NCBI GenBank assembly: GCA_017613015.1 | Contig: JAGAEQ010000040.1 | Coordinates: forward strand, 1 to 48,367 | Source of the DNA: Bacteroidales bacterium | GTDB taxonomy: Bacteria > Bacteroidota > Bacteroidia > Bacteroidales > WCHB1-69 | Direction of reading: 5' to 3' | DNA: 48,367 nucleotides | Shown here: in pieces, positions 41,112-47,760 of the stretch | How positions within the stretch are numbered: position 1 is the first letter of the stretch | Layout: the number at the start of each line of letters is the position of its first letter | The notes under the pieces: model-generated | Database searches by the model: none | Told to the model about the DNA's origin: nothing | Seen by the model: the letters and a program-made list of their open reading frames with translations, nothing else | Translations under genes and position numbers: made by a program

Positions 41112-41816
41112 ATGGAAGCACTTGACATCCTGTACGAAGACAATCATTTGATTGCAGTAAACAAAAAGGCAGGGATGCTGGTGCAGGGCGACAAGACGGG
41201 CGACACGCCCCTGTGCGAACAAGTGCAGCAGTACCTGAAAATTTCCGGAAACAAGCCGGGGCAAGCCTTTTGCGGCGTCATCCACCGCATCGACCGTCCG
41301 GTAAGCGGCGTGACGCTTTTCGCACGCACCTCCAAAGCCCTCAGCCGCATGAACGAGCATTTGCGTCAGCGCCATTTGGAAAAAATCTACTGGGCCATCG
41401 TCTCCAAGTGCCCGGACCCAACGGAAGCCACGCTGGTGCACTACCTCAAACGGATTGAAAAAACCAATCTGAGCCTGATCTCCCCCACGGAAAAGGAAGG
41501 CTACCAGCGGGCCGAGCTGCAATACCGCCTTATCGGCCAATCCGAACGTTATTTTCTCCTGGAAGTCAAGCTCATCACAGGAAGACACCACCAAATCCGC
41601 GCCCAGCTCGCCGCCATCGGATGCCCCATCAAGGGGGACCTGAAATACGGCGCAGCGCGTTCCAACCCGGACGCCTCCATCAGCCTGCATTCCCGCCGCA
41701 TGCTTTTCACCCATCCAGTCACACACCAGGAAATCCGCATCGAGGCACCCGTCCCCCAAGACCCGCTATGGCAATATTTTGAAACAATGTATTCTGATTT
41801 ATATACAAAATCTTAG
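41112..41816 (+). CDS. RluA family pseudouridine synthase
   Basis: A 234-residue enzyme that isomerises uridine in rRNA or tRNA. The catalytic motif is VIHRIDRPVSGVTLFA with Asp61. The opening ILYEDNHLIAVNKKAGMLVQ and the late TGRHHQIRAQLAAIGCPIKGD are the other two RluA hallmarks. It has no S4 RNA-binding domain, so it belongs to the short RluA/TruC-like group. Its ATG directly follows the M23-like stop codon. The target uridine cannot be read from the sequence. Confidence 0.92.
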   Translation: MEALDILYEDNHLIAVNKKAGMLVQGDKTGDTPLCEQVQQYLKISGNKPGQAFCGVIHRIDRPVSGVTLFARTSKALSRMNEHLRQRHLEKIYWAIVSKCPDPTEATLVHYLKRIEKTNLSLISPTEKEGYQRAELQYRLIGQSERYFLLEVKLITGRHHQIRAQLAAIGCPIKGDLKYGAARSNPDASISLHSRRMLFTHPVTHQEIRIEAPVPQDPLWQYFETMYSDLYTKS

Positions 41817-42086
41817 AAAAATCTTTACACACCCTTTCCCCTGCCCACCCCGCCCTTCCGAAGGAAAAACCTTCCTATTCCCCTCCCAATGCTTCCATTT
41901 TCCCTCCGAAAAAAAACGACTGTCGTGCTGCACCCCAAAAAAACGAAAATATTTTATTTATTTAAAAACCAGTCTTCTATATAAAAAACGATTTTTCTAT
42001 CTAAATTTTTGAGCACCTGAAAGCCAATACGTTGAAAAAAATATTGATTTTTTTCTTCCAAAAGAAAAATTTTATGTTTGGAATCA

Positions 42087-42094
42087 TATCTTTG
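42087..42094 (+). promoter_or_regulatory. -7 element of the RiPP operon
   Basis: TATCTTTG after an AT-rich tract is the only TAnnTTTG match in the gene-free region and predicts a start near 42100. Confidence 0.6.
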
Positions 42095-42159
42095 CAATAA
42101 AGGAAAACAACAAACAAAACAATCACTAACAAACACCGTGCAACCTCTTTCGGGCAGGA

Positions 42160-42185
42160 AAATGTAATCAAAATCCATTACATTT
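42160..42185 (+). promoter_or_regulatory. Perfect inverted repeat in the RiPP leader
   Basis: Arms AAATGTAAT and ATTACATTT flank CAAAATCC, about 60 bases after the predicted transcription start. It could be an operator for a dimeric repressor or an RNA hairpin; it is not followed by a T run, so it is not a simple terminator. Confidence 0.45.
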
Positions 42186-42474
42186 CAGCCAAGCACAATA
42201 CAAACCTAACACCATGCAAGCAAGATTGTGCATTTGGAACGGACACAATAAATTCACGCGAACATCGTCCCTGCGATGATGTGCCGCCGTTCGTAGGGAC
42301 GCCCCTCCGCTACCGTACTACCCCTCGCATTGTCAGACGGATACACTAACCCTGGGCTCCACTACCCTTTTGGAGGAGGGCAGCAAGGCTGTGCATGGCA
42401 CACGGACAAAACGTACTGGCCGGGCACAAAAAGACGACTCAAGCAAAAAACTCTAATCCTTAAATTCCAAAAAA

Positions 42475-42738
42475 ATGAAAAATAACGAAATAAACAACGT
42501 GAAGACCGCCGGATTCGCCAAAGAGTTCGGCTTGAATGAAAAAGAATTGAATCAGATTGTCGGAGGATGCTTCTTTTTCTCCGGCGCCGATTGCGCCGAA
42601 GTTGCCGTAATGTCCGAACCGGAGGGGCTTTCCTGCTCCTTCAGCATGGACGCTTGTGAGCAGAGCTGCAAAAACTGCGTCAGCTCAAGCATATCCATCA
42701 CCACTACTGTCAACAAATGCAGGAGCAAAACCAAATAA
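42475..42738 (+). CDS. RiPP precursor peptide, double-glycine leader and seven-Cys core
   Basis: An 87-residue peptide. The leader (1-31) ends LNEKELNQIVGG, the double-glycine form used by many modified-peptide and bacteriocin precursors, including Bacteroidales natural-product precursors. The 56-residue core starts with Cys32 and holds Cys at 32, 40, 54, 61, 65, 68 and 82, with a Ser/Thr-rich tail (SSSISITTT) and a basic end. No signal peptide or membrane segment is present. The next gene encodes a radical SAM/SPASM maturase, so Cys-derived thioether crosslinks (sactipeptide or ranthipeptide type) are the best guess. Cleavage after GG is expected, but no C39 peptidase/transporter is adjacent. 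Confidence 0.82.
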   Translation: MKNNEINNVKTAGFAKEFGLNEKELNQIVGGCFFFSGADCAEVAVMSEPEGLSCSFSMDACEQSCKNCVSSSISITTTVNKCRSKTK

Positions 42739-42747
42739 AGCATGCTC

Positions 42748-42780
42748 AAGGATGTGCCGGAATGGCACATCCTTTTCTCT
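42748..42780 (+). terminator. Hairpin between precursor and maturase genes (attenuating terminator)
   Basis: Perfect 11-base arms AAGGATGTGCC (42748-42758) and GGCACATCCTT (42764-42774) enclose GGAAT. They are followed by an imperfect pyrimidine run TTTTCTCT. It lies ten bases after the precursor stop codon and 16 bases before the maturase ATG, the classical place to allow high precursor and low enzyme expression. Confidence 0.8.
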
Positions 42781-42795
42781 CAAAAAAGCACAGGC

Positions 42796-44340
42796 ATGAT
42801 ACACACAGACAAGCACTACCACATACATCCGGCCTACACCCTAATACCGGACAAGCATTGCGCCTTCATCGCCAACAGCCGGGAGTGGGGCATGTTCGAA
42901 CCCCATCCGGACATTGACGACAACTTCTCCCAACTGATTTCCCCTTTGTTTGCAAGCATTTTCGCCTATTGGAACGGGAAAAAGACCTACGCGGAAACCC
43001 TAAAGGCCATCTGCGCTGACTTGCAACTTCAAGCCAAACCATTGGAAGACATGCTGAAACCCTGCTTCGAGAATCCGGAAAGAATCCAGCTCCGCTATCC
43101 GGAGACAGACGGGCAGGCGGCCACGCTCAAACATTGGATTCCCAGGCACTTCATCGTTGAATCACAGCAGAAAAGCGAGCGAAACGACCTGCGCCCCCCT
43201 AAAGATTTCATTCTTCCGGCCCGACAGTGGGACTTCAGCAAAATGAGAACCCAATTTCCCCATTCGCTGAGCTTCATGCTTACCAACCACTGCGTCACAG
43301 ACTGCATCTATTGCTATGCGGACAAACGCCCCCGCGACATAAAGTCTCTTCCCACAGCACGTTGGATAGAGCTTGTCCGCGAAGCGGACGCCATGGGCTG
43401 CCTTAATGTGGATTTGGCGGGCGGAGAGGTGTTCCTGCATCCGGACATTGAACAAATCCTGCAAGCGCTGCACCAACGGAGCTTCCACCCCTACCTTTCC
43501 ACCAAGATTCCGCTCAGCGAGGAGAAGATTCGGCGGCTTTCGGACGCCGGCATGAGGGAGCTTCAACTGTCCATCGACAGTTGGGACAATGCCCTGATGG
43601 AAAAAATGCTTCGGGTGCCGCCCTCCTATTTTCCCAAACTGCAACAAAGCCTTGAGGCATTGGAAAAACACGGTATCAAAGTGAAGGTCAAATCCGTCAT
43701 CACCTGCCACAACGACGCCACCGAAACCATAGAGAAACTGCTCACCCGCCTGACTGCATTCCACAACATCCAAAGTGTCAGCATTGCGCCTGCGGAATAC
43801 AGCCTGTACAAAGGCTATGACCAGTTTCAAGCCTACCGCACCAACCGGAAGCAATGGGAAAAAGTAAAGGCGTGCGTCTCCGCCTTTGCAGAAAGTTGTA
43901 AAAGTCCCTGCATCATTGATTGTCAAGAAATAAGCGACAGCAGAAAGTATTTTGCCTCCGTGGACGAAAAATGCGCCAGCTTCCCCCAACGCGCCCGCTG
44001 CACGGGCAACATCAGCTCACTGTTCATCCTTCCGGACGGCAAGGCGGGCATTTGCGAGGAGCTTTACTGGCATCCGAAGTTCATTGTGGGGGATGTGACG
44101 ACACAAAGCATCCGCCATGTATGGGAATCCGAAAAAGCCCTCTCCCTCTACATGCTTTCCCAAGAGAAATTCCGGAGAAAAAGCGTGTGCAGCATCTGTC
44201 CCGATTTCGACCCCTGCCATCAGCGAAACGGCGTGTGCTGGAAAGAAATCATCGAAGCCTACGGGGAAGAGAACCACGATTTTCCGGACCCACGCTGCCC
44301 GTATGCCCCGCCTGTAACGCATAAATTTTATATCTCATAA
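42796..44340 (+). CDS. Radical SAM/SPASM peptide maturase
   Basis: A 514-residue enzyme. Residues 35-100 resemble a PqqD-like precursor-recognition (RRE) domain (ISPLFASIFAYWNGKKTYAE). The radical SAM 4Fe-4S cluster motif is CVTDCIYC (Cys166, 170, 173), with DLAGGEVFLHPD as the SAM-binding GGE. The C-terminal third is a Cys-rich SPASM domain: CTGNISSLFILPDGKAGIC and CSICPDFDPCHQRNGVCW, then a last Cys near PDPRCPY, able to hold auxiliary clusters. It probably crosslinks the adjacent Cys-rich precursor. The ATG at 42796 is chosen because an in-frame ATG at 42742 would lie in the terminator hairpin. Confidence 0.88.
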   Translation: MIHTDKHYHIHPAYTLIPDKHCAFIANSREWGMFEPHPDIDDNFSQLISPLFASIFAYWNGKKTYAETLKAICADLQLQAKPLEDMLKPCFENPERIQLRYPETDGQAATLKHWIPRHFIVESQQKSERNDLRPPKDFILPARQWDFSKMRTQFPHSLSFMLTNHCVTDCIYCYADKRPRDIKSLPTARWIELVREADAMGCLNVDLAGGEVFLHPDIEQILQALHQRSFHPYLSTKIPLSEEKIRRLSDAGMRELQLSIDSWDNALMEKMLRVPPSYFPKLQQSLEALEKHGIKVKVKSVITCHNDATETIEKLLTRLTAFHNIQSVSIAPAEYSLYKGYDQFQAYRTNRKQWEKVKACVSAFAESCKSPCIIDCQEISDSRKYFASVDEKCASFPQRARCTGNISSLFILPDGKAGICEELYWHPKFIVGDVTTQSIRHVWESEKALSLYMLSQEKFRRKSVCSICPDFDPCHQRNGVCWKEIIEAYGEENHDFPDPRCPYAPPVTHKFYIS

Positions 44341-44354
44341 CACCCTCTCCCGCC

Positions 44355-46193
44355 ATGAAAGAAACCGGTTGGTTGAAAAGAAGCGCCGCCCTGGCCTGCG
44401 ACCTGTCGGCCGCCTACCTGTTTGCCTGGGGAATGCTGCACATCGTCGCCCCGCCTCCCCATGGAAGCGTCATGAATCTGATTTGGTATGCCACTGGGCT
44501 GTATTTTCTGATCGGGCATATCTTGTGGAAACGCAGCCTTTTCCAGTATTTGTTCCGCATGCGGATACAAGGGGCACACTGGCTGCATTTAGGGGGAAAA
44601 CTGCTTTTCCTCACCCTACTGCCTGTGCTTTGCGCACTTTTTCACAAACTGTTCATCAAAGAAGTGGACACCTTGGCGCCTGTCGGCTATGACACACTTT
44701 CACGCACATTGACACTAAACTGGTTAGGAGATGAAAACAGCAGACTGTGCTGCGGAATGGCTGGACTGCTGCTGCTCGGCACGGCAGAGGCGTGCAGTTG
44801 GCTGCGCTTTCGGAAAAGCCTGTGCGAACGTCTGTGCAAAACCCGGGTGGTTTCCGCCGAAGATTCCGCACCCTTTGGAATGTATGCGGGCAGCTTCCTG
44901 CTTTTCCTGCTGCTGCTGTTATTCCGACCGACACACCAGCATTCCATGGCAAAAGCCCACGGAATCCACGCTTTGGACGCAGTGCCCGCCTTCCCGCCGG
45001 TCGCTTGTCTGGAAAAACAGCGCTACGTGCGTGCGTTCCGCGATAAACGGGTGGAGGCGGAAAGCTACCTGATGGGGCTTTTCCAACGCTACGACCTTGT
45101 GTTCATCGTGGAACGCGAACACCCGGAATGCACCCAATGGGACTTTTTCTCCCGCCTCATCCTGAACGACACCTTTGCTGAAAAAATCGGCGGCCTGTGC
45201 ACCGAATACGGAAGCTGTTCCATGCAGGAAGAGGCGGACAGTTTCCTCCGCACGGATTACCGTTCCGACACCGCCCGCTACCGGGCTGCGGCACGCATAC
45301 TGCGCCAAAACAGCGTCTGGCCGACCTGGTACGGCCGGAACATCTTCGATTTCATCGTCCGCATGCAGCAATACAACAGTTCCAGGGACTCCGCACACCG
45401 TATCCGTTGGCATTTGTGCGACATGCCGCTGCCTTGGGAAGCGGTGTACAAGCGTCCGGAAAGCTATTTGGAGGCGCAAAGCCAAAGGGATTTCCACATG
45501 GGAATGAACATTGTCCGCGCCTACCGCAGGCAAGTGGGCGAAGACTCCTCGAAAAACAAGATGCTGGTCATTGTCAATTACATCCATAGCATACGAGGAC
45601 TCTTCCCGGAAGACAGGACGGCCATTGACTACGTGGACGCGCATTTTCCCGGGAGGGTCGGCGTGGTGTATCTCCCCACCGTTGCCTTCGGCCAAAAGCG
45701 CTTCCTGACGAACATGCACGGAGGGCTGTGGCATGAAGCGGCCAAAGAGGTCGGGGATTGTTTCGCTGTTCCGGTCAAGGGAACGCCTTTGGAAAACGAA
45801 TACTACACCGCCGTCCAATCACCGGAAACTCGGGGAACCGCAAAATTAGGGGACAAATTTGACGGTTTTCTGTTCATCGGCCACCCGTACCGCTTCCGCA
45901 TGGACGAAGACGGCTACCCCTATCAGTTCGAGGGAACGTTTGCGGATGAATACCTTCGCCGCTCCCAATTATTGGGATTGGAAGAGCTTGCCAAAGAAAC
46001 GTTAGAAGCGTATCGGCGACACGGAATTCCGGAAGCGGCTACCGGCCATCCCTACAGGATGTGTATCGGATACAATCGTCTCTATGACCGTATATACCTT
46101 AACTGCACTGCGGTGCCGCTGAGTGCGCTGCTTTTCGTGTTCGCAGAGCAGCTCATCCGCATACGTAAAAAGAAGAAAATAGCTGTATCTTAG
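44355..46193 (+). CDS. Membrane protein with RDD-like anchor and EreA/ChaN/TIKI-like domain
   Basis: A 612-residue protein directly after the maturase (14-base gap). The N-terminus (KRSAALACDLSAAYLFAW, then LFQYLFRMRIQG) resembles an RDD membrane domain, with five hydrophobic segments at about 11-31, 40-58, 79-100, 131-150 and 175-191. The soluble part has YDLVFIVEREHPECTQWDFF (Glu253, Glu255, His256), GGLCTEYGS, HLCDMPLPWE and KMLVIVNYIHSIRG. This spacing recalls the Glu/His motifs of erythromycin-esterase, ChaN and TIKI/TraB-like proteins, some of which are metalloproteases. A last hydrophobic stretch with a basic tail lies at about 580-605. It may process, secrete or protect against the peptide; the domain call is tentative. 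Confidence 0.6.
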   Translation: MKETGWLKRSAALACDLSAAYLFAWGMLHIVAPPPHGSVMNLIWYATGLYFLIGHILWKRSLFQYLFRMRIQGAHWLHLGGKLLFLTLLPVLCALFHKLFIKEVDTLAPVGYDTLSRTLTLNWLGDENSRLCCGMAGLLLLGTAEACSWLRFRKSLCERLCKTRVVSAEDSAPFGMYAGSFLLFLLLLLFRPTHQHSMAKAHGIHALDAVPAFPPVACLEKQRYVRAFRDKRVEAESYLMGLFQRYDLVFIVEREHPECTQWDFFSRLILNDTFAEKIGGLCTEYGSCSMQEEADSFLRTDYRSDTARYRAAARILRQNSVWPTWYGRNIFDFIVRMQQYNSSRDSAHRIRWHLCDMPLPWEAVYKRPESYLEAQSQRDFHMGMNIVRAYRRQVGEDSSKNKMLVIVNYIHSIRGLFPEDRTAIDYVDAHFPGRVGVVYLPTVAFGQKRFLTNMHGGLWHEAAKEVGDCFAVPVKGTPLENEYYTAVQSPETRGTAKLGDKFDGFLFIGHPYRFRMDEDGYPYQFEGTFADEYLRRSQLLGLEELAKETLEAYRRHGIPEAATGHPYRMCIGYNRLYDRIYLNCTAVPLSALLFVFAEQLIRIRKKKKIAVS

Positions 46194-46288
46194 GTTCTTG
46201 AAAACCCGGAAGGATCCCACGAATCCTCCCTCAAGTACAACCTGCATCCCTACACACTTACACTCATCACATACGAAGGGTACGTGAT

Positions 46289-46432
46289 TCAGCCTTCCGG
46301 GTTGGGAACCTCCTGACCACCGAGGACATCTTGTCCGTCAGGGATTTCCTATCCATTGGGAACATCTTGCCCATTGAGGACTTCCTGTCTACAGGAAACT
46401 TCCTCTTCGTCGGAAACCTCCTGACCGCAGGA
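46289..46432 (-). repeat. 18-bp tandem repeat, eight units, interrupted by an in-frame TAG
   Basis: The minus strand holds exactly eight 18-base units (144 bases) with consensus near YCC-AAY-GGN-CAG-GAN-GTY. In the frame of the retropepsin gene the hexapeptides are SCGQEV, SDEEEV, SCRQEV, LNGQDV, PNG-stop-EI, PDGQDV, LGGQEV and a final PNPEG before TGA. The fifth unit has TAG where the others have CAG or CAA (Gln). The reading frame stays open on both sides of that stop. Confidence 0.85.
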
Positions 46433-46894
46433 ATCCGCCACCGAAAAACGCAGGCAGCCCGTGGAAAAGTCCAGGATTGCCCCGTATGCCTGAAGCACAT
46501 CACAACCTAACAAGCCGTCGATGGGCGGATGTCCTATCCAATGCAGCATTTTGTTCACATTGTGCAAGCGGACGGCAATTACCATATAGTCGTGCAGCGC
46601 CAACTCCCCTATATGCAAGGAAGGCAGTATGCACACCGTATGGGAGAGCCGCCTCCCTCCGACACCCATCACCGTGTCTTTAAGGGTCTCCGTGTCCAAA
46701 GCCTGCTTCTTTTTCCGCGAAAGCGCCGAAGGGGCCATACATTTGAGAGAGGCCTTGTCCAAGCATGTGTGCGAAGCGCCGGTATCCACCACCAGACGCA
46801 GCGGAAAACCGTTCAAACGACCTTCCACCAAAGGCATGACGTTTTCCGCATTCTCCAGCGTCAGCAACTGGAAAGGCACGTTAATCCAAGCCAT
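46349..46894 (-). CDS. Retropepsin-like aspartic protease
   Basis: A 181-residue single-lobe aspartic protease. The catalytic motif is VVDTGASHTCLD near residue 35, and the hydrophobic GLLGCDVLQAYG forms the second conserved element. A dimer would be needed to make the full active site. The ATG at 46894 is one base after the radical SAM stop codon, so the two are coexpressed; an upstream start at 46942 would overlap that gene. The last 28 residues are made of the hexapeptide repeat described separately, and the TAG at 46349-46351 ends the protein inside that repeat. No signal peptide is seen. Confidence 0.8.
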   Translation of the reverse strand: MAWINVPFQLLTLENAENVMPLVEGRLNGFPLRLVVDTGASHTCLDKASLKCMAPSALSRKKKQALDTETLKDTVMGVGGRRLSHTVCILPSLHIGELALHDYMVIAVRLHNVNKMLHWIGHPPIDGLLGCDVLQAYGAILDFSTGCLRFSVADSCGQEVSDEEEVSCRQEVLNGQDVPNG

Positions 46895-46895
46895 G

Positions 46896-47675
46896 TCAAT
46901 ACACTTTGGGAGTGATGCCCATGGCCTGCAACTTCTCCGCAATGGGTTCCAGCACCTCTTTTCCGACCTTCACCAATTGACGGGCCGGAGTCTCTCTGTC
47001 AATCGGATACAGCATGACCGTGTGCGGACGAATGCGGCGGATGCGCTCTATCCAAGCGGAAACTTCCGCTTCCGTGGTGTTGTCCACAGTGGTTCCGTCA
47101 TCCAAAGTGCCGCGAAGAAAAAGGGTCTGAATGGTCAGTTTGCCCTCGAACTGCTCCAACTGCCGAGTGACAGTCTCTATATCCAAATTCACAAAAGGCT
47201 GATTGATGCGCTGAAACATTTCCTGCGTCCCCGCATCCAATTTTAGCAAGGGATTTTCTATTTTCCGCAGGGCAGCCACCACATCCGGACGATGCAGCTG
47301 TGTGGCATTGGAAAGACAGGTGATGATGGCCTTGGGGAAGAACTTGTCCCTCAAACGCATCAGACCATCCGTAATCCCCCCGAACTCCGGATGCAAGGTG
47401 GGTTCCCCGTTCCCGGAAAACGTAATGCTGTCCGGAACAGTCCCTTTTTCCTTCAACTGCCGCATGAATTCCTCCATCACGGGCAGCATGTCCGCCGCCT
47501 TGTGCAGCAGGGAATAGTCCACCTCACTGGTTTTCGCCCAGCCGCATTCGCAGTAGATGCAGTTAAAGGTGCAGAGTTTGATGGTTTTGGGCAGCAAATT
47601 GATGCCCAACGAACAGCCGAGCCGACGGCTGTGAATGGGTCCGAAAATAATATCGTTGAACAGAATACCAGACAT
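46896..47675 (-). CDS. Radical SAM protein (COG0731-like)
   Basis: A 259-residue enzyme. The cluster motif is CTFNCIYCECG, with SGNGEPTLHPEF as the SAM-binding region. The opening DIIFGPIHSRRLGCSLGINLLP is typical of a small COG0731-type radical SAM family with wyosine-type similarity whose reaction is not assigned. There is no SPASM domain, so it differs from the RiPP maturase at 42.8 kb. The ATG at 47675 is preferred to a TTG at 47693. It follows the M64 peptidase by 85 bases and precedes the retropepsin by one base. Confidence 0.88.
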   Translation of the reverse strand: MSGILFNDIIFGPIHSRRLGCSLGINLLPKTIKLCTFNCIYCECGWAKTSEVDYSLLHKAADMLPVMEEFMRQLKEKGTVPDSITFSGNGEPTLHPEFGGITDGLMRLRDKFFPKAIITCLSNATQLHRPDVVAALRKIENPLLKLDAGTQEMFQRINQPFVNLDIETVTRQLEQFEGKLTIQTLFLRGTLDDGTTVDNTTEAEVSAWIERIRRIRPHTVMLYPIDRETPARQLVKVGKEVLEPIAEKLQAMGITPKVY

Positions 47676-47760
47676 AAATTTAGTGTTTACCAATCATTTG
47701 TGTTATTTTTTTCCGGACATCTGCCGGTTTTCAAAATTCAGTTTCTTCAAGAAATACGTA

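Larger units (their letters stand above)
41817..42474 (+). other. Gene-free AT-rich region and long structured leader of the RiPP locus
   Basis: About 660 bases without a credible gene. 41817-42086 is pyrimidine-rich and then very AT-rich, unlike the G+C-rich genes around it. A promoter element at 42087-42094 leaves a leader of about 375 bases. The leader contains a perfect nine-base inverted repeat (42160-42168 and 42177-42185). It also has an ATTGTG/CACAAT pair (42225-42230, 42244-42249), nested CATCG/CGATG (42263-42267, 42274-42278) and CGTCCCT/AGGGACG (42266-42272, 42295-42301) arms, and a G+C-rich stretch to about 42430. A 21-codon reading frame from 42213 is not convincing. Part of it may be a dispersed repeat. 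Confidence 0.6.

Noticed and set aside
42213..42278. A 21-codon reading frame in the RiPP leader
   Set aside because: It has no ribosome-binding signal or known leader-peptide pattern and overlaps inverted repeats.
42742..42795. Upstream in-frame ATG for the SPASM maturase
   Set aside because: The codons fall in the perfect hairpin after the precursor gene and the extension has no family similarity.
46289..46351. Genetic code change (TAG read as glutamine)
   Set aside because: Several other genes here end with TAG, so a local nonsense change is simpler.
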